From the NCBI RefSeq assembly GCF_000974785.1, contig NZ_BBWV01000001.1, forward strand, positions 1,550,001-1,614,000: DNA of 64,000 nucleotides, in the 5' to 3' direction. The notes beneath the pieces are model-generated. The model had not been told where the DNA came from and made no database searches. It worked only from the letters and a program-made list of their open reading frames with translations. The position numbers and the translations under genes are program-made. Below, piece after piece: positions 36,667-45,403 of the stretch (position 1 is the first letter of the stretch; each line of letters begins with the position of its first letter). The DNA comes from Flavihumibacter petaseus NBRC 106054 (GTDB lineage: Bacteria; Bacteroidota; Bacteroidia; Chitinophagales; Chitinophagaceae).

Positions 36667-37809
36667 TCAGAGCCGGGTCAGCTTTTCTATCGCTTTTTCG
36701 AGGGTTTCCTGCTTTTTTCCGAAGCAGAACCGCAGCAGGTGGTGCCCTGACGGGTCCTGGTAAAACGCAGAAACGGGAATTGTCGCCACACCATGATCCT
36801 TCACCAACACGCCTGCAAATTGGGCATCGGGCAGGTCGGTGATACGGTTATAGGTAGCGCAGGCAAAATAGCTGCCGAAAGATGGCTTCAGGACAAAACG
36901 GGTTGCTTCCATGCCTTTGAAAAAGAAATCCCGCTTCTCCTGGAAAAAGGCGCCGAGCGATAGGTACTGGTCCTTATCCTTCAGAAATCCCGCCAGCGCC
37001 ACCTGGCTGGGGGTATGGCAACTGAAGCAATTGTACTGGTGGATTTTCCGGAAGGCTGCGGTCAGGGCTTTGGGCGCCACACAGTAACCCAGTTTCCAGC
37101 CGGTGCAATGATAGACCTTGCCAAATGAAAAACAGACGAAAGCATTTTCCATCAGGTCCGGATAACGCAGGAGGGAGTGATGTGCTTTGCCGTCAAAAAC
37201 CAGGTGCTCGTACACTTCATCACTCACGATGAACATTGGCTGCCTGCGGATCAGTTGCCGCAACGCTTCAATATCATCAGCGGAAAGAATGGATCCTGTG
37301 GGGTTGTTGGGCGAGTTGATCATAATCGCCTTCGTACGGTCACTAACGGCGGCGCCCACACGATCCCAGGGAATGGAGAAGTCATCGTTGAGCGACACCA
37401 GTACCGGCACGCCACCATTCACGATGATATTCGGTACATAACTGTCGTAAGCAGGTTCCAGCACGATCACTTCATCGCCGGGTTCCAGGATGGTGGTCAG
37501 TGCTGTATAGAGGGCATAGGTGCCGCCCGGCGTGATCGTGATCTCACTGTCAGGATGGATCGTTGCCCCGTACAGCGACTCAAATTTTTCACACAATACT
37601 TCCCGCAGCGGCATCCATCCCGGCATCGGCGCATACTGGTTATAGTTATGCCGCATCGCATCGGTTACCAGTTCAACCAGTTTTCCATTCATCGGGAAGT
37701 CGGGAAAACCCTGACCCAGGTTAATGGCATGGTATTGCGAAGCAAGGGCACTCATGGTGGTGAATACCGTGGTGCCCACCTGCGGTAATTTGGAGGGGAT
37801 GCTCAACAT
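36667..37809 (-). CDS. Methionine/kynurenine-type aminotransferase (YbdL-like)
   Basis: 380 residues, fold type I PLP aminotransferase. The PLP Lys lies in CFSFGKVYHCTGWKLGY (about 225-241). Other markers are ITPGGTYALYTALTTI (about 91-106), INSPNNPTGSIL (about 168-179), SDEVYEHLVFDG, and an Arg-bearing LLRFCFGKKQETL near the C-terminus that holds the substrate carboxylate. The start LPQVGTTVFTTMSALASQYHA fits the YbdL branch, which favours methionine and aromatic amino acids. Third gene of a RidA-AraC-aminotransferase run on the minus strand (28 bases after AraC). Confidence 0.88.
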   Translation of the reverse strand: MLSIPSKLPQVGTTVFTTMSALASQYHAINLGQGFPDFPMNGKLVELVTDAMRHNYNQYAPMPGWMPLREVLCEKFESLYGATIHPDSEITITPGGTYALYTALTTILEPGDEVIVLEPAYDSYVPNIIVNGGVPVLVSLNDDFSIPWDRVGAAVSDRTKAIMINSPNNPTGSILSADDIEALRQLIRRQPMFIVSDEVYEHLVFDGKAHHSLLRYPDLMENAFVCFSFGKVYHCTGWKLGYCVAPKALTAAFRKIHQYNCFSCHTPSQVALAGFLKDKDQYLSLGAFFQEKRDFFFKGMEATRFVLKPSFGSYFACATYNRITDLPDAQFAGVLVKDHGVATIPVSAFYQDPSGHHLLRFCFGKKQETLEKAIEKLTRL

Positions 37810-37837
37810 CAGGTAATAATATTATCAGCCCCGGCAA

Positions 37838-38764
37838 TTACGAGCCCTGGGGCCTTTTGGCCTGCTCCCGGTAATCTGAGGGACTTTGCCCAACCTGGTG
37901 CCGGAAGAATTTCGCGAAATTGGAATTGTCCTTGAAATGAAGGTAATAGGCGACTTCAGCAACCGTCATATCGGTATTCTTCAGCAGGGATTGTGCCTCG
38001 AGGATCAACCTTTCCCGAACCAGCTGCGCAGCAGTTTTACCTGTCTGTTGTTTCAGCAGGTTGCTGAGGTAGGTGGGGTGCAGGTGCATCTCGTTGGCCA
38101 CATATTTTAAGGTGAGGGCCTTGTCCATATTTCCCTTGTTCAGCTCGATAAAGTAGTTGTTGAGCGAATGCAGGAAATTGTTCAGCGTGGTGTCTTTTGT
38201 GGTTGCAGCGGGAACAACTTCAGACGCGAACATGGTCTTGCATTCATACAGGAAGATGTTCAGGTAGTGGAACAGCATCTTCATCTTTTCGGGATGATCG
38301 CTGCGCAACAGGCGGTACATGTTGTCGAGGGATGTGTGAAGCTGTGCCCGTTGATCTCCATTGGTGCGGAACATGATGCCGTTCTCCGTATGGAAGAAGC
38401 GGAATTCCCGGAAAATATATTCCCCCTGTGGGTACTGGAAAATGAAATCCGGTGTAAAGAAAAGCAAATACCCTTGCCAGTTGTGCACATGCGCGTACTG
38501 GCGGATATGCCAGGGCGAAGTAAAATACAGGCAATTCTCCTGCATGGGGTAGGCCACATTGGAAATGGTGAGATCAAAGTCACCACCGGTGACCAGTCCG
38601 ACTACAAACGCATTCAGCCGGAAGGGACTGCCCGAGGCTTCCTGCAACCGGTTGGGGATGTCCTCGAATTTCAGCAGATCAAAGTGGGGAGACTGCGGCT
38701 CAAGGTCAGATGTGTTCTTAAACGAATCTACAAGGTTCTCAAAATACGTTACCTGCTTTTGCAT
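37838..38764 (-). CDS. AraC family transcriptional regulator
   Basis: 308 residues. N-terminal cupin-like sensor (about 1-160; no recognised ligand), then a C-terminal AraC DNA-binding domain with two helix-turn-helices: ANEMHLHPTYLSNLLKQQTG (about 227-246) and VAEVAYYLHFKDNSNFAKFF (about 276-295), followed by RHQVGQSPSDYR. It lies between the RidA gene (14 bases upstream) and the aminotransferase gene, and may control that operon in response to an amine or amino acid. Confidence 0.9.
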   Translation of the reverse strand: MQKQVTYFENLVDSFKNTSDLEPQSPHFDLLKFEDIPNRLQEASGSPFRLNAFVVGLVTGGDFDLTISNVAYPMQENCLYFTSPWHIRQYAHVHNWQGYLLFFTPDFIFQYPQGEYIFREFRFFHTENGIMFRTNGDQRAQLHTSLDNMYRLLRSDHPEKMKMLFHYLNIFLYECKTMFASEVVPAATTKDTTLNNFLHSLNNYFIELNKGNMDKALTLKYVANEMHLHPTYLSNLLKQQTGKTAAQLVRERLILEAQSLLKNTDMTVAEVAYYLHFKDNSNFAKFFRHQVGQSPSDYREQAKRPQGS

Positions 38765-38778
38765 TGGGGTTGATATGA

Positions 38779-39168
38779 TTACATGATGAGAATAGCAGTG
38801 GCTTCAATTTCAATAAGGTATTCAGGAGAGATCAGTTTGCTGACCTCCACCATGGTAGTGCAGGGCCTGATATCCTTAAAGAATTCCCCGTGGGCTTTTC
38901 CATATTCTTCCCAGCGGCTGATATCCGTTACAAACAGCCGGGTGCGGACAACATCTTTCAGTCCGGCTCCTGCCGTTTCCAATACTTTTCCGATTTTTTC
39001 AATGATGAACCTGGTTTGTTCGTAGGCATCACCCTTGCCAACGATCTCGTTCTTTTCGTTGAGGGCGACGGTCCCGGTTACTTCGATGGTATTGCCCACC
39101 TTCACGGCACGGCTGTAACCGACGATGTTTTCCCAGGGTGCTCCGGAAGCATAGTTGTAACGGGTCAT
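38779..39168 (-). CDS. RidA family protein
   Basis: 129 residues, one YjgF/RidA domain. RidA trimers deaminate reactive enamines and imines released by PLP enzymes. Family pieces visible are SGAPWENIVGYSRAVKVGN, ETAGAGLKDVVRTRLFVTDI (about 63-82, with the catalytic-type Arg) and a late VEVSKLISPEYLIEIEATA. It is the first gene of the minus-strand run with AraC and the YbdL-like aminotransferase, which suggests it cleans up intermediates of that aminotransferase. Confidence 0.9.
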   Translation of the reverse strand: MTRYNYASGAPWENIVGYSRAVKVGNTIEVTGTVALNEKNEIVGKGDAYEQTRFIIEKIGKVLETAGAGLKDVVRTRLFVTDISRWEEYGKAHGEFFKDIRPCTTMVEVSKLISPEYLIEIEATAILIM

Positions 39169-39335
39169 GGTGTTGTTGTTGGTGTTTAAGGTACCAAAAG
39201 CAGCAGCAGCAATCTCCGTAAACAGTTAGTGTGGCAGGCCCCTGTGAGGCCTTATTACAATGTTACTGGTAAAAATGAAATGCCCCTCATTAAAAACCGT
39301 GAAGGCAGGCTAAAAAAAATGATGAACGGTAACTG

Positions 39336-40418
39336 TTACAGATACCGATCCCCTTTCTTTCGCTTCACCTCCGCCACGTATTCCTTAATATTCTGCTCCT
39401 TGTCCTTATGGCAGATCAGCAACACATCATCCGTATCCACAACGATGTAATCAGTTAATCCCTGGACCAGCACCAGCTTTTCATCCGGCACATGCACCAT
39501 ACAGCGATTGGCTTCTACCAGCATGACATTGTTGCCGGCGATAGCGTTGCTGAGTGAATCTTTCTTAAAATTCTCAAATGCGCTGTTCCAGGTACCAAGG
39601 TCACTCCAGCCAAAGGAAGAAGGGATCACATATACATTATGTGCCTTTTCCATGATGCCGAAATCGATCGAAATATTTACGCACTGCGGGTAAATGGCTT
39701 CGAGCGCCGCCTTTTCCTCCGGTCCGTTGAACTTGTCGGTTTCCGCAGAGAACACCTCGAACATTTCCGGCAGGTACTGTTCAAAAGCAGTCAGGATATT
39801 CTTGACCTGCCACACGAAAATACCGGCATTCCAAAGGAAATCACCGCTGTTCACAAAGGTCTGCGCGAGTTCCAGGTTGGGCTTTTCGGTAAAGGTCTTC
39901 ACCTTGTACACATTGTCCGTAACAGCATGCTGCTCGAACTGGATGTACCCGTAACCCGTATTGGGATGCGTCGGCTTGATGCCGAGGGTAATAAAGGCAT
40001 TGTGCTTGTTCACGAAGCTGAGTGCTTCGAGACACACTTTCTTGAAAGCAATATTGTCGAGGATCAGGTGGTCCGACGGTGCCACGATCAGGCTGGCCTT
40101 CGGATCCTTCTGCATTAATTTGAATGAAATATAAGCGATACAGGGAGCTGTATTTTTCCGGGAAGGCTCGCCGAGAATGTTCTCCACGGGAAGGTCGGGC
40201 AGCTGCTCCTGTACGATCCCGGCATATTCATCAGAGGTGATCACAAAAATGTTCTCCTTCGGAATAAAATCAGCATACCGGTCATAGGTCCACTGGATCA
40301 AAGTTTTCCCGGTATGAAGAATGTCCAGGAACTGTTTCGGATATCGGGTACGGCTCATGGGCCAGAAGCGGCTTCCTATTCCGCCAGCCATAATGGCCAC
40401 ATAATGGTGTTGGTTCAT
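39336..40418 (-). CDS. manC: Mannose-1-phosphate guanylyltransferase
   Basis: 360 residues, single nucleotidyltransferase domain without the isomerase part of bifunctional ManC. The GTP-binding signature is MAGGIGSRFWPMSRTRYPKQ (about 11-30). Other markers are VAPSDHLILD (about 114-123), FTEKPNLELA (about 175-184), FLWNAGIFVW, and FGWSDLGTW (about 267-275). It makes GDP-mannose for glycan, fucose or rhamnose-type precursors. It overlaps the upstream KpsF-like gene by one base (TGATG), so the two are co-translated. Confidence 0.92.
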   Translation of the reverse strand: MNQHHYVAIMAGGIGSRFWPMSRTRYPKQFLDILHTGKTLIQWTYDRYADFIPKENIFVITSDEYAGIVQEQLPDLPVENILGEPSRKNTAPCIAYISFKLMQKDPKASLIVAPSDHLILDNIAFKKVCLEALSFVNKHNAFITLGIKPTHPNTGYGYIQFEQHAVTDNVYKVKTFTEKPNLELAQTFVNSGDFLWNAGIFVWQVKNILTAFEQYLPEMFEVFSAETDKFNGPEEKAALEAIYPQCVNISIDFGIMEKAHNVYVIPSSFGWSDLGTWNSAFENFKKDSLSNAIAGNNVMLVEANRCMVHVPDEKLVLVQGLTDYIVVDTDDVLLICHKDKEQNIKEYVAEVKRKKGDRYL

Positions 40419-41389
40419 CAGATAAGACCTTCTTTAATTAAATCATGCAAATGTAGCACACCGAGGTAATGGTTTTCCGCATCCGTTACCACGAGCTGGG
40501 TGATATCATGTCTTTTTAATGTTTCGAGCGCATCAACAGCCAGTTCCTCCGGACCGATGCATTTGGGCTGCGGCGTCATGATCTCGCTGGCCTGGATCCC
40601 CGTTATAGGCAGGTCTTTCTCCAGCATCCGGCGCAGATCGCCGTCAGTGATAACGCCCTGCAGTCCGTTATGTTCATCCACCACGGCGGTAATACCCAGC
40701 CGGCTGCCGCTGATGGAAATGATTACTTCTTTTAATGTTGCCCCCGGCAGAATGGCCGGCTTCTCATTGTTCACGTAGAGGTCCCTCACCCGCATGTACA
40801 GGCGCTTGCCCAGGTTGCCGCCGGGATGAAATTTTGCGAAATCCCGCCCGTCGAAACCGCTCAGTTCCATTAAGGCAATCGCCAATGCGTCACCCATCAC
40901 CATCTGGGCCGTAGTGCTGCTGGTGGGCGCCAGGTTATTGGGACAAGCCTCTTTTTCGACCGTGGTGTTCATCACGAAATCAGCTTGTTTCGCGAGAAAG
41001 GACTGATCATTGCCCACCATCCCGATGATCGTATTGCCGAATCTTTTAATCAGGGGAACGAGCACCTTGATCTCTGGACTCTCCCCGCTTTTGCTGATCA
41101 CCAGCACCACATCGGCCTCCTGGATCATGCCCAGGTCGCCATGGATGGCATCTGCCGCGTGCATATAAAGGGAAGGCGTACCCGTAGAATTCAGGGTGGC
41201 GACGATCTTCTGCGCCACGATAGCGCTTTTGCCGATTCCGCTCACCACCAGGCGACCCTTGCTTTGAGATACCGCGTTGACCGCCAGGGCAAAGGACTCA
41301 TCCAGGTAGCTGAGCAGCCCGCTCACGGAAGCGGCTTCCAGCTCAATCGAGCGCCGGGCAACCGCCAATATTTGTTCACTGGTCATCAT
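40418..41389 (-). CDS. kdsD: KpsF/GutQ-type sugar-phosphate isomerase (arabinose-5-phosphate isomerase)
   Basis: 323 residues from the ATG at 41389. An earlier TTG at 41401 is rejected because a TACTTTTG -7-like element (41399-41406, minus) would lie over it. N-terminal SIS domain (about 35-175: GKSAIVAQKIVATLNSTGTP, ISKSGESPEIK, LAPTSSTTAQMVMGDALA) and two C-terminal CBS repeats (LKEVIISISGSRLGITAVVD; VDALETLKRHDITQLVVTD). It converts ribulose-5-P to arabinose-5-P for KDO, part of LPS. Linked to GDP-mannose synthesis by the following gene; divergent from recQ. Confidence 0.88.
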   Translation of the reverse strand: MMTSEQILAVARRSIELEAASVSGLLSYLDESFALAVNAVSQSKGRLVVSGIGKSAIVAQKIVATLNSTGTPSLYMHAADAIHGDLGMIQEADVVLVISKSGESPEIKVLVPLIKRFGNTIIGMVGNDQSFLAKQADFVMNTTVEKEACPNNLAPTSSTTAQMVMGDALAIALMELSGFDGRDFAKFHPGGNLGKRLYMRVRDLYVNNEKPAILPGATLKEVIISISGSRLGITAVVDEHNGLQGVITDGDLRRMLEKDLPITGIQASEIMTPQPKCIGPEELAVDALETLKRHDITQLVVTDAENHYLGVLHLHDLIKEGLI

Positions 41390-41573
41390 TAATCGGTGCA
41401 AAAGTAAACGCGAAAAGCCATATTAACATTTTTGGGTGGGATAAGCCTCTGTTTTTAAGTAATTTCGCGGTCCTCCGGAAAAGCCGGAATGGTCAGTTGT
41501 GTTCACGCGGATTTGAGGCTTTTTCGGTAACTTATGAGCGAGTGCTTCTATGTGCGTTTGAAAACTATTGAGC

Positions 41574-43838
41574 ATGGCAACATCTACAAAATCCCGGAAA
41601 ACCAGCGCAGCCAAGACGTCTGCCAAAAAAACTTCAGTTCCCACCAGCAACCTACAGGAAGCCCTGTTGGAAAACTTTGGATTCTCCCAATTCAAGGGGC
41701 AGCAGGAAGATATTATCAAAACCTTGATGTCGGGCAAGGACACCTTTGTGATCATGCCGACCGGCGGTGGCAAGAGTTTGTGTTACCAGTTACCGGCACT
41801 GATGCTGCCCGGCGTCGCCATCATCGTATCGCCGCTGATCGCGCTGATGAAAAACCAGGTGGACCTGGTGCGCGGCTACAGCAGCAAGGATGATGTAGCG
41901 CATTTTCTCAATAGCACCCTGAACAAAAAAGAGATCCGCGAAGTGCACGACGACCTGTTGGCAGGCCGCACGAAAATGTTGTATGTCGCCCCGGAAACAC
42001 TCACCAAGCAGGAGAACCTCGCTTTTTTCAGCGACCTCAACATCTCTTTCTTTGCCGTGGATGAAGCGCACTGTATCTCGGAATGGGGCCATGATTTTCG
42101 TCCCGAGTACCGCCGCCTTCGCGAGATGATGGAGCAGATCAACGACAAGATCCCCGTGATCGCCCTCACCGCCACCGCAACACCAAAAGTGCAGAGCGAT
42201 ATTGTAAAGAACCTCTCCCTCCGCGACCCGGAAATCTTCATTTCGTCTTTCAACCGCGATAATCTTTATTACGAGATCCAGCCCAAGATCAACAAGGAAC
42301 AAACCATCCGCAACATGGTGAAGTTCATCGTGCAGAACAAGGGCAAGAGCGGCATCATCTATACCCTCAACCGCAAAACCACCGAAGAACTGGCGCAGCT
42401 GCTGGTGGCCAATGGCATCAAGGCCGTGGCGTATCACGCGGGGCTCGACAGCAAGCTGCGGGCCGAGCGGCAGGATAAATTTTTACATGAAGACACGCAG
42501 GTGATCGTCGCCACCATCGCATTCGGTATGGGCATCGACAAGCCCGATGTACGGTTCGTGATCCATTACAATATTCCCAAGAGCATCGAGAATTATTACC
42601 AGGAAACAGGCCGTGCCGGCCGCGATGGCCTCGAAGGCACCTGTATCCTGTACTATTCGCATAAAGACGTAGCCAAACTCGAACACCTGATGCGGGACAA
42701 GCCGCTTAGCGAACGTGAAGTGGGTGCACAGTTGATCAATGAGACCGTGGCGTATGCGGAGAGCGGCGTATGCCGGAGAAAGATCCTGCTGAGTTATTTT
42801 GGTGAAGAATGGAAGCAGGACAATTGCGGGCATTGCGACAACTGCCGTCATCCGAAAGAGCAGGTGGAAGCAAAAGAAAATGCCGTGAAGCTGCTCAAGC
42901 TGGTGAAAGTGCTGGATGAGCGTTTTGCTACGGATTACGTGGTGAATGTGATCACCGGCCACCTGACGCCACAGAACCAGATGTACCGCCATAACGCCAT
43001 TGAGCTGTTTGGCGCAGGCAAGGAAGAACCCGCCCATTACTGGCAATCGCTTACCCGCCAGTTATTGCTGGCCGGGTTGCTGAGCAAGGACATCGAAGAA
43101 TATGGCCTGTTGAAAATGACGAAGGCCGGCGAATCATTCCTCAAAAAACCGAAAAGCTTCAAGATCGTACTCAACAACCTGTTTGAAGACGCGAATGAAG
43201 ACGATGAGGATGGCGGAGACGGCGAAGGTGGTGCAGTTACCGCCGTTGACGAAAAACTCTTTGAAATGCTGAAGGAGTTGCGTCAGAAGGAAGCGAAGCG
43301 GAAGTCATTGCCGCCTTTCGTGATCTTCCTGGAAACCTCCCTGCAGGATATGGCGACCCTCTACCCTACCACGGTGGCGGAGCTGGACAAATGCCAGGGC
43401 GTGAGCAAGGGCAAGGCGATCCGGTATGGGAAGCCCTTCGTGGAAATGATTGCGAAGTATGTGGAAGAGAATGATATCCAGAAGCCGGATGAGTTCGTGA
43501 TGAAGAGCGTGGTGAACAAGAGCGGCCTGAAAGTGTACATCATTCAACAAACCGATAAGCGTATCGCCCTCGAAACCATTGCCCGCAACAAGGAATTGCG
43601 CCTCGATTCGCTGCTGGAAGAAATGGAAACCATCGCCGCTTCCGGCACGAAGCTGAACCTCGATTATGCCATCGATGAAATGCTGGACGAATACGAGCAG
43701 GAAGAAATTCTTGACTACTTTAAAGGCTGCGAGACCAGCAGCCTGCAGGTGGCACAGGAAGAATTGGCCGATAGCAATTTCACCTGGGAGCAGCTGAAGA
43801 TCATGCGGATTAAGTTCCTCGCGCAGTACGGGATGTAA
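41574..43838 (+). CDS. recQ: ATP-dependent DNA helicase RecQ
   Basis: 754 residues from the ATG at 41574. Motif I is MPTGGGKSLCYQL (about 60-72), motif II AVDEAHCISEWGHDFRPEYR (about 160-179), and motif VI QETGRAGRDG (about 342-351). The RecQ-Ct zinc site has four Cys (SGVCRRKILLSYFG, then CGHCDNC), the winged helix follows, and an HRDC-like domain lies at about 570-645 (FVIFLETSLQDMATLYP, VSKGKAIRYGKPFVEMI). An N-terminal basic tail (Ala-Lys-Ser rich, 1-25) is an extra. It unwinds forked and recombining DNA. Followed by tRNA-Phe. Confidence 0.95.
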   Translation: MATSTKSRKTSAAKTSAKKTSVPTSNLQEALLENFGFSQFKGQQEDIIKTLMSGKDTFVIMPTGGGKSLCYQLPALMLPGVAIIVSPLIALMKNQVDLVRGYSSKDDVAHFLNSTLNKKEIREVHDDLLAGRTKMLYVAPETLTKQENLAFFSDLNISFFAVDEAHCISEWGHDFRPEYRRLREMMEQINDKIPVIALTATATPKVQSDIVKNLSLRDPEIFISSFNRDNLYYEIQPKINKEQTIRNMVKFIVQNKGKSGIIYTLNRKTTEELAQLLVANGIKAVAYHAGLDSKLRAERQDKFLHEDTQVIVATIAFGMGIDKPDVRFVIHYNIPKSIENYYQETGRAGRDGLEGTCILYYSHKDVAKLEHLMRDKPLSEREVGAQLINETVAYAESGVCRRKILLSYFGEEWKQDNCGHCDNCRHPKEQVEAKENAVKLLKLVKVLDERFATDYVVNVITGHLTPQNQMYRHNAIELFGAGKEEPAHYWQSLTRQLLLAGLLSKDIEEYGLLKMTKAGESFLKKPKSFKIVLNNLFEDANEDDEDGGDGEGGAVTAVDEKLFEMLKELRQKEAKRKSLPPFVIFLETSLQDMATLYPTTVAELDKCQGVSKGKAIRYGKPFVEMIAKYVEENDIQKPDEFVMKSVVNKSGLKVYIIQQTDKRIALETIARNKELRLDSLLEEMETIAASGTKLNLDYAIDEMLDEYEQEEILDYFKGCETSSLQVAQEELADSNFTWEQLKIMRIKFLAQYGM

Positions 43839-43843
43839 AAAGT

Positions 43844-43875
43844 TTTGAACTATTTACGCAAATCCCCTATTTTTG
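43844..43875 (+). promoter_or_regulatory. Bacteroidota-type promoter of tRNA-Phe
   Basis: TTTG (43844-43847), 20-base spacer, TATTTTTG (43868-43875): full match to the TTTG / TAnnTTTG pair. Transcription should begin near 43880, giving a short 5' leader before the tRNA at 43894. It lies right behind the recQ stop. Confidence 0.8.
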
Positions 43876-43893
43876 CGTCCCGCTTAGGGAAAT

Positions 43894-43966
43894 GGTGCGG
43901 TAGCTCAGTTGGTAGAGCAAAGGACTGAAAATCCTTGTGTCGCCGGTTCGATTCCGGCCCACACCA
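43894..43966 (+). tRNA. tRNA-Phe (GAA)
   Basis: 73 nt cloverleaf: D stem GCTC/GAGC, anticodon stem AAGGA/TCCTT with loop CTGAAAA (anticodon GAA), variable GTGTC, T stem GCCGG/CCGGC with loop TTCGATT. Acceptor GGTGCGG / CCACACC has one non-Watson-Crick pair, C898-A961 (position 5:68). Discriminator A966; CCA is not encoded (ACA follows), so it is added by the CCA enzyme. Single tRNA with own promoter and terminator. Confidence 0.96.
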
Positions 43967-43974
43967 CAGAAAAG

Positions 43975-44010
43975 AAGCAGTTATAACGAAAAGTTGTAGC
44001 TGCTTTTTTA
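43975..44010 (+). terminator. Rho-independent terminator of tRNA-Phe
   Basis: 13-bp stem AAGCAGTTATAAC / GTTGTAGCTGCTT (two G-U pairs), loop GAAAA, then TTTTTT. Starts 9 bases after the tRNA. Confidence 0.85.
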
Positions 44011-44019
44011 TTTCCAGCC

Positions 44020-44751
44020 TTATTTTTTCCGGCGCGTCGAATCCGGCGTGTATTTGAATTTCGAGAATGAACTGCGGATATATTCTTCCAGCGCTTCCTT
44101 ACTGGTTTTTCTCAACCACTCATAATTTGGCCTGAACTGAAACCAGAACTCCCACAAGGCGGGATCTTTCAGCCCCGTCAGCTGATGGATCAACGCTTTG
44201 GTATACCGGGAGTCGATATAAGCATTCTCCTCTTCCCTTTGTAATTGCTTTTTATGGTTCCGTTTTTCCTTTGCGGAAGAAGAAAAATAACTGACGGGAC
44301 TGAAACTTATGCCAAAGCCGTCGGTTGGTCGATTGCCACCCGTGATGCCCGGACGATAGGAATTGTAAAACTGTGCATTGGCTTCGCGCCGCTCCAGTGA
44401 ATCCTGTGCATAGGTCCGGGCTTTAACGACAACGGAATCGAGGCTGCGGTATAAAATTTTCAACCCGATATCGAGATCCGTGTCAAAAAAATGATCGGCG
44501 ACCCGGATCGTATCATTCTGATAATTCGCAAAAGAGAATAGGACATAGTCGCCGGGATCAGCCGGGATACTGTATTCGCCGTTGGCGTTGGCGCGGTTGA
44601 TGCTGTTTTTAGAGAGATTGATGACACTGGCACCCTGCAGCGGTACATCCGTTTTTGAATCCATGATCCTGCCATGCAGGCGATACTGGGACCTGCTTTG
44701 CAGGGAGAAAAACAATAGGAGAAGGACAGAAATAATCTTGCCGGAAGACAT
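44020..44751 (-). CDS. Secreted protein with CarboxypepD_reg-like domain, function unknown
   Basis: 243 residues with a signal peptide (about 1-21, ending SRSQ). The N-terminal third (about 22-100) fits the carboxypeptidase-regulatory-like fold (LHGRIMDSKTDVPLQGASVI, NANGEYSIPADPGDYVLFSF), as found at the start of TonB-linked receptors. The rest (about 105-243) is helical and basic (KEKRNHKKQLQREEENAYID), ending KYTPDSTRRKK, and is not recognised. No beta-barrel follows, so it is not a truncated SusC. Probably periplasmic or surface-linked. Single gene between the tRNA and the cytochrome gene. Confidence 0.7.
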   Translation of the reverse strand: MSSGKIISVLLLLFFSLQSRSQYRLHGRIMDSKTDVPLQGASVINLSKNSINRANANGEYSIPADPGDYVLFSFANYQNDTIRVADHFFDTDLDIGLKILYRSLDSVVVKARTYAQDSLERREANAQFYNSYRPGITGGNRPTDGFGISFSPVSYFSSSAKEKRNHKKQLQREEENAYIDSRYTKALIHQLTGLKDPALWEFWFQFRPNYEWLRKTSKEALEEYIRSSFSKFKYTPDSTRRKK

Positions 44752-44816
44752 GTTTCAAAGTACAGGAAATTTAGCTGAATCACTGTTGAATTAACAAACC
44801 TGTGACTGGCGTTAGC

Positions 44817-45254
44817 TCACTCCTTCTTAAGCGATAAAATAAACTTTGCCATGGTCTCAGCATCCTCCTGTGTCAGATTAGGATGCGGCCGCATCACAAC
44901 ATTACCCCAGGCGCCACTTCCGCCATTGATGATTCTAAGTCCAAGCAGTTTGATATAACCATCATTCACCGGGTACCGCTTCGCAATATCTTCAAAAGCC
45001 GGTCCGATAAACCGGGCAGTTTTCTTATGACACTCATAGCAGTCTGCATAAGCAACCAATACCTCACCCCGCTGGGCAATGGATGCGGGAATACTGTCAC
45101 TCGGTCCTTCAATCTTTTTGATATAATCGACCTGCTTTCGCGGCGCCCGCTTTTCCTTTTTCTCCTCCTTGCAGGCCGCCATTGATATGACTACTGGCAA
45201 CAGGAACATCAAAAAATAAGCGCAAACCGCGCTTCTGTAGGCAGCTTTGATCAT
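44817..45254 (-). CDS. Cytochrome c family lipoprotein
   Basis: 145 residues from the ATG at 45252-45254. A longer frame would run through the hairpin repeats upstream and is rejected. N-terminal lipoprotein signal with lipobox SMAAC (Cys near 29), then a Lys/Glu linker, and a class I c-type heme domain: CYECHKK (CxxCH, about 81-87) binds heme and the Met in VMRPHPNLTQEDAETMAKFI is the likely axial ligand. Electron carrier at the envelope. Partner unknown; homologous domains occur alone or fused to sugar dehydrogenases. Confidence 0.85.
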   Translation of the reverse strand: MIKAAYRSAVCAYFLMFLLPVVISMAACKEEKKEKRAPRKQVDYIKKIEGPSDSIPASIAQRGEVLVAYADCYECHKKTARFIGPAFEDIAKRYPVNDGYIKLLGLRIINGGSGAWGNVVMRPHPNLTQEDAETMAKFILSLKKE

Positions 45255-45298
45255 CACTTCTGTAAATCGGAAAACTACGTCAAACGCAGAAATAGTTA

Positions 45299-45347
45299 TT
45301 ATATCCCGCCAAAACCACACCTTCGGACATAGTTTTGGCAGCTTATA
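45299..45347. repeat. Hairpin repeat unit 1 upstream of the AAA/DUF234 gene
   Basis: TATATCCCGCCAAAAC (45300-45315) faces GTTTTGGC (45332-45339) and TTATA (45343-45347), so the arms GCCAAAAC/GTTTTGGC pair perfectly over 8 bp around a 16-base loop. Its left arm is identical over 16 bases to that of unit 2. Confidence 0.65.
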
Positions 45348-45351
45348 GATT

Positions 45352-45400
45352 TTATATCCCGCCAAAACTGTACCTTTGAGGGTACATTTGGCGAAATATA
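45352..45400. repeat. Hairpin repeat unit 2, abutting the AAA/DUF234 start codon
   Basis: TATAT (45353-45357), GCCAAA (45361-45366), TGTACC (45369-45374), loop, GGTACA, TTTGGC, ATATA (45396-45400): three nested arm pairs with a small bulge. Ends 3 bases before the ATG. Likely operator or translational control element of the downstream gene. Confidence 0.7.
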
Positions 45401-45403
45401 GCG

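Noticed and set aside
39233-39258. Short hairpin AGGCC/GGCCT after manC
   Set aside because: Five-base arms and no U tract on the manC strand.
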